From JAEUWI01 sp942492815 (lineage in GTDB: Bacteria > Hydrogenedentota > Hydrogenedentia > Hydrogenedentales > JAEUWI01), in assembly GCA_942492815.1 (NCBI GenBank), contig OW818658.1, positions 930,001 through 994,000 on the forward strand: a stretch of 64,000 nucleotides of DNA, in the 5' to 3' direction. Numbering within the stretch: the first letter of the stretch is position 1; each line of letters starts with the position of its first letter. The position numbers and the translations under genes are program-made. The notes under the pieces are model-generated. The model did not search any database. It had not been told where the DNA came from and saw only the letters and a program-made list of their open reading frames with translations. This document shows, one piece after another, positions 31,337 to 39,571 of this stretch.

Positions 31337-32899
31337 TTATGCTTTGGCGGGCTCTTCGACGACTTCGATTGCCTTGACTTCGGTATCGTAGTCGATGGCG
31401 GAGGGGGCTTCGAAGTCGAAGGTTGACCAGGCGGGATCGATGTCCACGGTCACGCCTTCCTTGATCGCCTTGAGGGCGGCCAGGGAGACGATAGTGGCGC
31501 CGAGGCCGACCATTTCGTTGGTGCGCGGGCGGGTCTTGCTCTTGATGCACTGGGCGAAGGCGCGGAACTGGTGCACGTCGGCCGTCGTCTCGGAGCCTTC
31601 GGCGGCAAACTTCACGCCCTTCAGGGCGTCGTTGCCTTCCAGGCGGCTCTTGGAGTTGGTCACCTTGTAGGCTTCGGCTTCTTCCTTGGTCATGCTCTTC
31701 ACGGCTTCCGCGATGGCCGCCGCTTCTTCCTTGGCCTTGGCCAATTCTTCTTCGGTGAGCTTCTTAGCCCAGGGTTCCTGGGTGAAGTAGCAGCCGGAGG
31801 CCTCGGTCAACTCGACCGCGCCCTTGTCGCCCATGAAGGTTTCCGAGGCACCGTTCTTGGCGTTGGCGAGAATGCTGGAGTAGAAGCAGCGGATCGTGTA
31901 GGGCTTGTTTATCTCGCGGATGTTCTGGTAGTCGTTGCGGCCGTCGATGCTGACAAAGTTGCCATTGCTGCGGCCCACTTCGTAGTCATAGATCACCGAG
32001 ATGTTGTCCGCGCAGGTGCGGCCGTCGCGCCAGTAGTCGATGCCGCCGGAGGCGTACACCTTCTTGGGCAGGGTGCCGGCGAACCAGTTCGCTACGTCCA
32101 CGGAGTGGGTGAGGAGCTCGGTGCAGAGACCGCCGGAAAGCTCATCGTAGATACGCCAGTTCAGGTGGTGTTCGATGTCGGTCGTGATGAACTTGGCTTC
32201 CATCTCGTTGTATTTGTAGTCGGTGTTGACGACGCGGCGGCCGGCGTTGTTGCGGTGCCACTGCATTTCCATGTGGTTGATACGGCCGAGCCAGTCTTCT
32301 TCGCGGAAGCGCTTCATGGCCAGGTTGTAGTTCGGGTTGTAGCGGCGCTGGTGGCCCACCTGAACGAAGAGGCCCTTCTCGTTGGCCTTCTTTACGATGT
32401 CGCGAGCGTGCTCGATGTCGTAGCACATCGTCTTTTCGCAGAAGACATAGAGGCCTTTGTCGAGGGCGTACATCGTGGGTTCGTAGTGATGGGTCAGGCC
32501 CGTGGAGATGATGACGGCGTCGAGCTGTTCCTTCTCGATCATCTCTTTATAGTCGTAGTAGGGCGTCGGCTTGGTGACGCCGGCCAGCTTGGCTTTTTGT
32601 TCCTCGGTCGGCTTGCTGCCGTCGGGCACGGTAACCTGGGCGTTGGCAATCCAGGCATTGAGCATGCCGCCCTTCTGGTGGGGGGCGTAGATGTCGGCCA
32701 CCGCCACGACTTCAATGTCCTCGGTGCCCCAGATACCGTCCTTCAAGTGGAAGTTGCCCTGGCCGCCCGTGCCGATACAACCCACGCGAACCGCGCCGGA
32801 ATTCTTGGCGTAGGAAAGGGGGTTGTAACCGGTTGCGACTGCAAATCCCGCCGTCGCGCCCGCCGCTTTCATGAAATTACGCCGTGTAACTTCGTTCAT
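31337..32899 (-). CDS. Gfo/Idh/MocA-family oxidoreductase, Tat-exported (paralogue 1)
   Basis: A 520-residue protein. A twin-arginine signal TRRNFMKAAGATAGFAVA opens it. The Rossmann fold starts at VGCIGTGGQGNFHL, and the catalytic-site motif reads CEKTMCYD (EKP is usual; here Lys kept, Pro changed). VQVGHQRRYNPNYN and GGLCTELLTHSVDVANWF are typical of the large periplasmic Gfo/Idh group common in PVC-like bacteria. It likely oxidises or epimerises sugars with a tightly held NAD(P), folded in the cytoplasm before export. The C-terminus carries a Lys/Glu/Ala-rich helical insert. ATG 32899 has AAAGGAGAAG upstream. Confidence 0.88.
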   Translation of the reverse strand: MNEVTRRNFMKAAGATAGFAVATGYNPLSYAKNSGAVRVGCIGTGGQGNFHLKDGIWGTEDIEVVAVADIYAPHQKGGMLNAWIANAQVTVPDGSKPTEEQKAKLAGVTKPTPYYDYKEMIEKEQLDAVIISTGLTHHYEPTMYALDKGLYVFCEKTMCYDIEHARDIVKKANEKGLFVQVGHQRRYNPNYNLAMKRFREEDWLGRINHMEMQWHRNNAGRRVVNTDYKYNEMEAKFITTDIEHHLNWRIYDELSGGLCTELLTHSVDVANWFAGTLPKKVYASGGIDYWRDGRTCADNISVIYDYEVGRSNGNFVSIDGRNDYQNIREINKPYTIRCFYSSILANAKNGASETFMGDKGAVELTEASGCYFTQEPWAKKLTEEELAKAKEEAAAIAEAVKSMTKEEAEAYKVTNSKSRLEGNDALKGVKFAAEGSETTADVHQFRAFAQCIKSKTRPRTNEMVGLGATIVSLAALKAIKEGVTVDIDPAWSTFDFEAPSAIDYDTEVKAIEVVEEPAKA

Positions 32900-33347
32900 G
32901 ACTTCTCCTTTTTGATGCTGGAAATGAATCCGCAAAGGTTTGGGCTTGCCCGCGGCGCATCCGTTTTTTCGGAGGCCTCCAGCGGACGGACCGGGGCGAT
33001 GTGCCGCAGCCGCTTATCCGATGATCATTAACGTGGTCTTTCGCGAAACCGCACCCGGCCCCTGGGGAAGGAGAGGGGGGCCTGTTTCGATATTCCGGTT
33101 CGTGGCGCAGCCGGGGGGGATTGCTTTTACCCAAGCTTTACGTCGTTCCTTAAACTTCAACACCTTATTATACGAGGCGGCACAAGGCCCTGTCCAGTTA
33201 ATCTAACACGATGCAAACATGGAACTTTCGGGGGCCTTCGCCGTGTCACTTCGCGACTTCCCCACCCTTATAACGATTGAGCGGGCATTGTGTCAGATCG
33301 ACCGAAGTTGCGCCAGATTGGACCGGCGGGACGCGCGGAAAGTTGCG
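32900..33347. other. Gene-free stretch upstream of Gfo/Idh paralogue 1
   Basis: About 450 bases between the pal terminator and the Gfo/Idh start. No supported gene on either strand; it presumably holds the oxidoreductase promoter. No repeat was noticed. Confidence 0.4.
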
Positions 33348-33381
33348 AAAAAAAAGCGCCCGGCTGCATTGGGCCGGGCGC
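33348..33381 (-). terminator. Intrinsic terminator after pal-like gene
   Basis: On the minus strand a 9-bp stem GCGCCCGGC / GCCGGGCGC with an 8-base loop, then eight T (33348-33355). It begins about 27 bases after the pal-like stop. Confidence 0.9.
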
Positions 33382-33408
33382 CCGTACGGGTATTCTATGC
33401 AGCCGGTA

Positions 33409-33933
33409 TCAATTCACCGCAGCACCCTTGAACTCGCAGCGGCGGTTCTGGCTCCAGGCCGCTTCATTGGCGCCCGGCACGGCGGGAAATTCCTCGCCAT
33501 AGCTGATGGTCACGAGGCGATCGCCCGGCACACCGAGCTGGCGCAGGTGATTGCGCACGCTCTGGGCCCGCTTTTCGCCCAACGCCAGGTTGTACTCCTG
33601 CGTGCCGCGCTCGTCGCAATGGCCCGCGATCTGGACTATCGTGTTGGGTACTTCGAGGATGCGCTCCGCGTTGTAGCCCAGGGTCATCGTGGTGGGTGCG
33701 GTCAGGGCCTCGCTGTCGAAATCGAAATAGACGGTCTTCAGCGATTCCGAAGGATCAAACACCGTGCCTGGATCGATGGGGGGCAGGGCTTCGAGGTCCT
33801 CGTGGACGTTGCTGGTGTTCGCGCCCAGGGTTTCGGGCTTGCCTTTGTCTTTGCCGCCGTGACAGCCGGTGGCCGCGAAGGTCAGCGCAATCAGGGCCAA
33901 GGCGGACAAAGATATTCTAGTAGATTGTTGCAT
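33409..33933 (-). CDS. Peptidoglycan-associated lipoprotein (Pal/OmpA-like)
   Basis: A 174-residue protein. A lipoprotein signal ends at Cys24 (FAATGC). The C-terminal OmpA-like peptidoglycan-binding domain (about 65-170) shows VYFDFDSEAL, IQIAGHCDERGTQEYN-like, ALGEKRAQSVRNHL, TISYGEEFP and NRRCEF. It anchors the outer membrane to peptidoglycan, a marker of a diderm envelope. ATG 33933 is chosen because it opens the signal peptide; the frame continues upstream without a signal. No tol genes are adjacent, unlike the usual tol-pal cluster. Confidence 0.88.
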   Translation of the reverse strand: MQQSTRISLSALALIALTFAATGCHGGKDKGKPETLGANTSNVHEDLEALPPIDPGTVFDPSESLKTVYFDFDSEALTAPTTMTLGYNAERILEVPNTIVQIAGHCDERGTQEYNLALGEKRAQSVRNHLRQLGVPGDRLVTISYGEEFPAVPGANEAAWSQNRRCEFKGAAVN

Positions 33934-34114
33934 GGGTAAAATTCTCCCTGTTTCAGGTTCTGTTTTGTTTCGATCAGAGTTGAGGAGTCCGGAGGGGGGC
34001 ATCGCGCGGCGGCCAATCCGGCGCCTGAACACGGCCGCATCGCGTAACCATCACCCCCGGTCTTGTGCTCCATCAACGCACACGAGCATATATACCTGCG
34101 ACAGGAAAAGAGTT

Positions 34115-34429
34115 TCAGGGACTGACGCGGACAAGTGAACAAAGGTCATCACGGGTGCCACCTCAATCGTGCAACGCACGTTTGGGTGCCTTGTGCGGCG
34201 GATATCCTTGCGCAGCGAATGCAACTGCCGTGGGATTGGTTGACGTCGAGAAACGCCTGAAGACAACTGCCCAGAGCTTACAAGCGGGACCGGGTCTGTT
34301 GTTATCACGAGCAGTTCTTCGCCCACAGGGCACCCAAACGAGCGTTGCTCGATTGAGGTGGCACCCGGAGTAGCCCCTGGGCTGTACGTCCATTGCACCC
34401 GCGATGTCCCCTTCCGCGTCAGTCCCTGA
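34115..34429. repeat. Nested palindromic element
   Basis: Outer arms 34115-34131 and 34413-34429 are exact 17-bp inverted copies (TCAGGGACTGACGCGGA). Inner arms 34152-34196 and about 34324-34367 are inverted copies of about 45 bases with four mismatches (GGGTGCCACCTCAATCG...GTTTGGGTGCC). Each inner arm also folds on itself (CGTGC-AAC-GCACG on the left, CGAGC-GTT-GCTCG on the right). Two of the mismatches swap a T-A for an A-T pair and so keep the local hairpins. The element fills the gap between the pal-like gene start and the stop of Gfo/Idh paralogue 2. It could be a MITE-like element or a structured transcript. Confidence 0.7.
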
Positions 34430-34430
34430 G

Positions 34431-35990
34431 CTACATCAACTCGGTGGTGCCGGGTATCGGTGCGGCGTTGGTATCGTAGAGCGCCAGCGAGGGCGTCTCG
34501 AAGTCAAAGTCCATCAGGGCCGGGTCGATATCGACCGGCTGGCCCGTCTCATAGGAGCGCCGTGCGCATTCCCCCGCGATGACGGCGGCGAGGCCCACCA
34601 TCACATTGGCGCGGGGCGTACCGCCGTTGCGGATGTGTTCCGCGAAGGCGCGGAACTGGTGGACCTCAGCGGATTCTTCGGAGCCGAGGGCGGTGATGGG
34701 TACCGTGGAACGTGGTCCATCGAAGATACCGGGCGGGTCGTAGGAAGCACCATGGGTAACCCAGAACTCTTTTCGGGATTCTTCGGGCCACTCGGCGAGT
34801 TTCTTTTTCAGCGCGTCGCTTACCAAGTAAGTGTGCTCATTTCCGAGGTCCCAAGGCATATGGGTGCTCGTCTCAAGTCGGTAGTTACACGGGTTGTCTG
34901 GATTGAGAATCGCCGACCCCCGATCACCTATGACGCGCTCGTGTTCGCCGTGCTCATGATTGCCCATAAGAAATGACCAAGTCCCGCGCAATAGGTACGT
35001 TCGGTTGAGTTGCTGCGGGCGTTGCATTGGATAGCGGCTATCCATTGCAACAAATTGATTGGTATGGCTCCGAACCCTGTATTCAAAAACGACAGATAGG
35101 CTGTCAGGCGTCTCCCGGCCATCTCGCCAGTACTCGACGCCTCCCGAAGTGAACACACGGACGGGTGGCGCGCCGCAGATCCAGTTTGTAAGGTCAATTG
35201 CCCGCGGGAGCGCTTCGATACATGGGCCTCCGTTCGGTTCGTTGTAAAGTCGCCAATTGACGAAATGCTCAACGTCTTCCGAGATCAGGGCTAGTTCCGC
35301 GTTCGTGAACTCGGGTGAAGGGGGTATTGGTGCGCGGCTATGGGAGTTGTGATGACAGTAGGATTCCGTCTGCAAGGGTCTTCCCAGGGGGAGCTTCTCA
35401 GGGAGGTAGCGGGCTACCAGATTGTAGTTCGGGTGATACCGACGCTGATGGCCAATCTGGACGACCCGACCTGATCGCGCCGCAGATGCAACCAACTTTC
35501 GTGCCTCATTGACCGAAGTAGACATGGGAGTTTCGCAGAACACATGAAGACCGGCGTTGAGACAATCCAGCATGATCTTTGAATGGGTATGCGGTGGCGT
35601 CGCAATCACGACTGCGTCCATCGGTTGCTGGGCGATCATTTCAAGGTGACTTACATATCTGGGCATACCAGGTTTGTCGTGAAGACTCTCAGCCGTCCAG
35701 AATTCGGACCTCAGTATCGGAGGAAGGGATATTGCCTGGTTCGCACAATAGGCAAGGCGATCCCCTATAAAGCGGTTTCGATAACAATCCGCCACGGCCA
35801 CGATTTCGAAGTCTTTGCTGCCCCACAGGCCCTCGCGCAGGTGCTGCTGGCCCCGTGCCCCTGCGCCGATAATGCCGAGGCGGATCTTGCCGGAGTCGCC
35901 GTGGGCCTTGCCGTGAATGGAGGTGGCGAGGGCCACGCCCGCCGCCGCGCCGCTTGCGCCGATGAAGTTTCGCCGGGTCATGTCGCTCAT
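34431..35990 (-). CDS. Gfo/Idh/MocA-family oxidoreductase, Tat-exported (paralogue 2)
   Basis: A 519-residue paralogue of the protein at 31337-32899. The Tat signal MTRRNFIGASGAAAGVALAT is followed by LGIIGAGARGQQHL, then CETPMSTS where EKP is expected, so the usual catalytic Lys is Thr, and VQIGHQRRYHPNYNLVA. The missing Lys suggests altered chemistry or a binding role. ATG 35990 has GGGAGGCAC upstream. The middle of the gene (about 34850-35750) looks lower in GC than its ends, a hint of a different history for that part. The stop lies two bases from the outer arm of the nested palindrome. Confidence 0.85.
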   Translation of the reverse strand: MSDMTRRNFIGASGAAAGVALATSIHGKAHGDSGKIRLGIIGAGARGQQHLREGLWGSKDFEIVAVADCYRNRFIGDRLAYCANQAISLPPILRSEFWTAESLHDKPGMPRYVSHLEMIAQQPMDAVVIATPPHTHSKIMLDCLNAGLHVFCETPMSTSVNEARKLVASAARSGRVVQIGHQRRYHPNYNLVARYLPEKLPLGRPLQTESYCHHNSHSRAPIPPSPEFTNAELALISEDVEHFVNWRLYNEPNGGPCIEALPRAIDLTNWICGAPPVRVFTSGGVEYWRDGRETPDSLSVVFEYRVRSHTNQFVAMDSRYPMQRPQQLNRTYLLRGTWSFLMGNHEHGEHERVIGDRGSAILNPDNPCNYRLETSTHMPWDLGNEHTYLVSDALKKKLAEWPEESRKEFWVTHGASYDPPGIFDGPRSTVPITALGSEESAEVHQFRAFAEHIRNGGTPRANVMVGLAAVIAGECARRSYETGQPVDIDPALMDFDFETPSLALYDTNAAPIPGTTELM

Positions 35991-36076
35991 GAGTGCCTCC
36001 CTGGGTGCGATGGTTGCGCCGAAAGTCTGGTTACCCTTTATAACGTTCCGGGTCGCGCTATGGCAGATGAAAAGCA

Positions 36077-36136
36077 GGACGGATAGGACGGATACGACCG
36101 ATTTTGTTTAATCTGTCGTATCGGTCCTATCCGTCC
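36077..36136. terminator. Long inverted repeat after the NRAMP-ApbE gene
   Basis: Arms of about 22-27 bases (GGACGGATAGGACGGATACG... with its inverted copy, one mismatch in the first 22) around a 6-base loop TTGTTT. Each arm contains GGACGGATA-type direct repeats. On the minus strand it follows the fusion gene stop and leads into CTGCTTTTC, so it may end that transcript; it could also be a mobile repeat. Confidence 0.5.
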
Positions 36137-36148
36137 CGCAGCCACCGA

Positions 36149-38506
36149 CTAGTTTTCCGGAAAGTTAAACTTCGCCGCCTTCGGCTTCCCGTCTACCAAA
36201 TCCACCTTGATCGCCTTCACCTCGGGGTGTTTTTCGCAGTACGCCCGCACTTCGGCTTCGTTGTAAATCATGAGGGTTTTGCTGAGCACCTCGCCCCAGG
36301 CTCCGCCGGGCGTGATGATCATCGTGCCCAGGGTTTCCGCCACGGGGTCGCCCGTGCGCGGGTCGAAGATGTGGCTGAAGCGCTTGCCGTCCTTCTCAAA
36401 GACGCGGCCTTCGCCGGAGGAGGTGGTGAAGGCTTCGTCCTTGATGACGACCTTGTCGATGAAGTTCTCCGCGCCGGGGTAGAGCTTGTCGATGACGATG
36501 GTCCAGCCCTCGGTGCCGGGTGGGGCGCCGATAGCCACGTAGGAGCTGTCGCCGCCGCTGAGCAGGGCGCTCTCGATGCCCGCCGCCTTGATCATGGGCG
36601 CCACCACGTCGAGGGCATAGCCTTTGCCTATGCCCCCGAAGTCGAGGCGCACACCCGGCTGGGTGAACTGTACCGTCCGCTTTTCGTAGTCGACCTTGAC
36701 CTTGTCGAAGCCGACATTCTGCAGGGTGGCTTGAATTTCTTCCTGGCTCGGGAAGTGTTGCTCTTTTCGATAGACCCCCCAGAGCTTCAAGAGGGGCCCC
36801 ACGGTCACGTCGAAGACGCCCCCGGTCTGCTTGTAACCCTCTTCAGAGATGCGCAGGAGCTCCAGAAGGTCCGGATGAACCTCCACCGGCTCCGTGGCGG
36901 CCAGCCGGTTCACCTTGGCGGTGAAGCTGTCCACTTTCCAGTCGCTTATACGCCGCTCCAGTTCGTCGATTCGGTCCAGCGCCGCCATGCCGATATCGGC
37001 GAGGGCGGTGGCGCTGAATTTGTCCGACGGGGCGTAGAGGGTAATTTCAAACTGGGTCGCCATCAGGTTGCGGGTGACCACCTGCTTCAGCATTTCGCCC
37101 TTCTCTTCCGCCGCATGGGCTGGGGCAAAGAAAAGAGCAGCGGCGGCCTCCTCCTTCGGCGCGAGGTTCTTCTGCAGGTCGGCCCAGTTGTCCTTGAGGC
37201 CCAGATAGGCCGCGCCGCACATGACGACGACCGCCGTGATGAGGGTGGTATTCCAGAAGAGGCGCTTGCCGCCCCGGGGCATGGCCTCGCCCATGTAAGC
37301 GGGGGTGTTGAGCAGGATGATGAAACCCACGATGGCCACGGGCATGAGTGGCGCGGCCAGGGTGGAGGCGGTGACGGCGGCGTACCAGGGGAAGGGGTAG
37401 AGCACGCCGAGGATGCCGATGGCGGGCAACAGGGTGAACCACATCTTGGGCTTGCCCTTGTATTCATAGCCGAAGAGCTCGCAGCCGATGAAGCCGCTGG
37501 CCAGCATGTGGGTAATGATGGTGGAAAAGCCGATGGCGAACATACCGAGGCCGATGAGGAGCAATGAGAGCACCTTGCCCAGGGTGTCATCAAGCACGGG
37601 CAGGATGGCGCGGATATCCCGGAGCAGCGTGCCGGTGGCGCCGGGCTCCGGCCCGATGGTGTTGGCCACGGCGATGATCATGAACGAGGTGGCGAACAGG
37701 AAGGGGATCATCATACCGCTGACGAGATCGAAGTAGGCCAGTTCTCTATGTTCCTTGCCCCAGTTCTTTTTCAGAAGCGAGTAGGGGTAGAGGAAGACCA
37801 TGTTGATGCCCACGGCGGCGGCGATACCGCCCACGACCGGTTTGACGGCGTCGGCCGGGACGGTTCCCGCCATCCAGGACTTGAAAAAGCTGATGCCGGT
37901 AACGCCGAGGAAGAGTTCCTTCCAATTGATGGGGGTGCTGAAGGCCACCACAGCAAAGGCGATGACGATGCCCCACACGAGCAATTTCACTAGCAACTCA
38001 TAGACCTTCAGGCCCTTCGCGCCCTGATCGTACAGGCGTACGACGAAGCAGGCCGCCGCCAGCACGGTGATCCCGATGAATCCCCGACCGGCATTGCTGG
38101 AAAGGTCCACGCCCACGCCATTGGCCAGTTCGACCACTCCATTGGCGGTCAAGGAGTATTGCGGGATGTGCCAGAGGACGGTGGCCACCAGGGCGGCGAT
38201 ACCCCAGCCCAGGGCCATGGCGGGGTGGAGTCGGTCCCAGAAGACACCATAGGGCTTTTCGCCGGTCTGACAGGTCTGCTTTGCCACCGCTGCAAGGACG
38301 CACAGCCCCAGAAAGATGGCCAATGGCTGTACCCAGAGCAACTGGTAGCCCATGAGCGAGCCCATGAGCACGCAGGAGGCTATCGTGCCACCACCCAGCG
38401 TCATGGCGCTCTGCATGTAGCCCGGCCCGCTCAACTTGAGGTAGCCCTTCATCCGCGAAACCAGCGGCTTGTCTGCAAGATCGGTCAAGTACTCTTTTTC
38501 GTTCAT
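36149..38506 (-). CDS. NRAMP-like metal transporter fused to ApbE flavin transferase
   Basis: A single 785-residue frame. Residues 20-435 are an NRAMP-like transporter of about 11 helices. The first-helix metal motif (DPGN in classical NRAMP) reads TLGGGT and the sixth-helix MPH reads YPY, so the usual Mn/Fe site is absent, as in divergent NRAMP-related Mg transporters. A short stretch AAALFFAPAHAAEE (456-468) looks like a leftover signal peptide. Residues 470-785 are ApbE, FAD:protein FMN transferase, with LDFGGIGKGYALD (621-633), GGDSSYVAIG (651-660) and HIFDPRTGDP (712-721). The later ADALST-type Mg-binding motif is changed to GEVLSKT. ApbE needs Mg and works outside the cytoplasm, so a transporter giving it a metal is a plausible but unproven link. 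Confidence 0.85.
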   Translation of the reverse strand: MNEKEYLTDLADKPLVSRMKGYLKLSGPGYMQSAMTLGGGTIASCVLMGSLMGYQLLWVQPLAIFLGLCVLAAVAKQTCQTGEKPYGVFWDRLHPAMALGWGIAALVATVLWHIPQYSLTANGVVELANGVGVDLSSNAGRGFIGITVLAAACFVVRLYDQGAKGLKVYELLVKLLVWGIVIAFAVVAFSTPINWKELFLGVTGISFFKSWMAGTVPADAVKPVVGGIAAAVGINMVFLYPYSLLKKNWGKEHRELAYFDLVSGMMIPFLFATSFMIIAVANTIGPEPGATGTLLRDIRAILPVLDDTLGKVLSLLLIGLGMFAIGFSTIITHMLASGFIGCELFGYEYKGKPKMWFTLLPAIGILGVLYPFPWYAAVTASTLAAPLMPVAIVGFIILLNTPAYMGEAMPRGGKRLFWNTTLITAVVVMCGAAYLGLKDNWADLQKNLAPKEEAAAALFFAPAHAAEEKGEMLKQVVTRNLMATQFEITLYAPSDKFSATALADIGMAALDRIDELERRISDWKVDSFTAKVNRLAATEPVEVHPDLLELLRISEEGYKQTGGVFDVTVGPLLKLWGVYRKEQHFPSQEEIQATLQNVGFDKVKVDYEKRTVQFTQPGVRLDFGGIGKGYALDVVAPMIKAAGIESALLSGGDSSYVAIGAPPGTEGWTIVIDKLYPGAENFIDKVVIKDEAFTTSSGEGRVFEKDGKRFSHIFDPRTGDPVAETLGTMIITPGGAWGEVLSKTLMIYNEAEVRAYCEKHPEVKAIKVDLVDGKPKAAKFNFPEN

Positions 38507-38594
38507 GAGACGGTTTCCTTCCGGGATTCGCGCGACGGCGCACAGGGCTCCTGCCTGCTGGAGTTAACGAATGAGAACAGAGTCTAGCATGGGG

Positions 38595-38751
38595 CAGTTG
38601 ACAGTTGACAGTTGACAGTTGAATCCAGGTATACCCCACGCCCATACGCCCCATACGCCCCATACGCCCCATAAGACCCATAAGACCCATAAGACCCATA
38701 AGACCCATAAGACCCATAGGCTCCCGTTGTCGTCCGGTCCACTGTCAACTG
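38595..38751. repeat. Tandem repeats: CAGTTGA x4 and nine 9-bp units
   Basis: CAGTTGA is repeated four times (38595-38622). From 38641 to 38721 there are nine 9-bp units: three CCCATACGC, five CCCATAAGA and one CCCATAGGC. An inverted copy CTGTCAACTG lies at 38742-38751 and can pair with the first repeat block. The region lies between the NRAMP-ApbE start and deoC. The period of nine leaves frames open on the minus strand, but these are not real proteins. Confidence 0.85.
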
Positions 38752-38847
38752 TTTTCCGTTGCGGTGAGGCGAGGCATACGTGATAGGATACCCGCCTAAC
38801 TGCACGGTGCAGCCCGGCTCAGCCGGACGAATAAAGGAAGTAGTGGT

Positions 38848-39507
38848 TTGAAACGAGCGAATATGGCCCGGCTGATCGATCATACCCAGCTTCGAGCCTT
38901 TGCAACGGAAGTCGATATCCGCGAGTTGTGCGACGAGGCGCTTGCGTGCAATTTTGCGACGGTGGCGGTCAATCCCGCCTGGACCTCCTTCTGCGCGAAG
39001 AAGCTGGCGGGCAGCCGCGTTGGCGTGTCCACCTGCATCGCCTTTCCACTCGGGGCGTCTACCGCCCAGATGAAGGTGGAAGAGGCGAAGGACGCGGTGC
39101 GAAACGGGGCCAACGAAATCGACATGGTCATCAATATTGGCGCCCTGAAATCGGGCTACCCCACCTTCGTGGAGCGGGAGATTGCCGCAGTGGTCAAGGC
39201 CATCAAGGGCGTTCCCGTCAAAGTCATCCTGGAGACCAGCTACCTCACGCGCGACGAGAAAATCGCCGTGTGCGAGATGAGCAAGCGCGCGGGCGCGGCC
39301 TTCGTGAAGACCTCCACGGGCTTTGGCCATGGCGGTGCGACCCCGGAAGACGTAGCGCTGATGAAGTCCGTCGTGGGCGATGCCCTGGGCGTGAAGGCGG
39401 CGGGCGGGATCCGGTCTTATGGCGAGGCAATCGCCATGCTGAAGGCGGGCGCGTCGCGCATCGGCACCAGCGCCGGTATCGAGATTCTGGAAGAAATTCC
39501 ATCGTAG
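38848..39507 (+). CDS. deoC: Deoxyribose-phosphate aldolase
   Basis: A class I aldolase that splits 2-deoxyribose-5-phosphate to glyceraldehyde-3-phosphate and acetaldehyde, for deoxynucleoside breakdown. It is 219 residues long. The Schiff-base Lys154 lies in FVKTSTGFG, with Asp92 in NEIDMVINIG and Lys183 in GVKAAGGIRS; all catalytic residues are present. The start is TTG 38848 with AAAGGAAG upstream; the ATG at 38863 would drop five residues. It is followed 64 bases later by an epimerase gene on the same strand. Confidence 0.95.
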   Translation: MKRANMARLIDHTQLRAFATEVDIRELCDEALACNFATVAVNPAWTSFCAKKLAGSRVGVSTCIAFPLGASTAQMKVEEAKDAVRNGANEIDMVINIGALKSGYPTFVEREIAAVVKAIKGVPVKVILETSYLTRDEKIAVCEMSKRAGAAFVKTSTGFGHGGATPEDVALMKSVVGDALGVKAAGGIRSYGEAIAMLKAGASRIGTSAGIEILEEIPS

Positions 39508-39571
39508 TGAAACACCCGGCCCCCGTGCCGGCGCGTGCGCGGTGGCGCGCCGCGTGAGCGAGGCGATTTTC

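Noticed and set aside
31167..31550. Upstream extension of the YceI gene
   Set aside because: It overlaps the Gfo/Idh gene, is Arg/Pro-rich and would bury the lipoprotein signal.
38641..38721. CRISPR array
   Set aside because: Units are 9 bp with no spacers, and no cas genes lie nearby.
38641..38721. Minus-strand repeat protein (MGLMGL or YGSYGS type)
   Set aside because: The period of nine simply leaves frames open; there is no ribosome binding site or conserved flanking protein.
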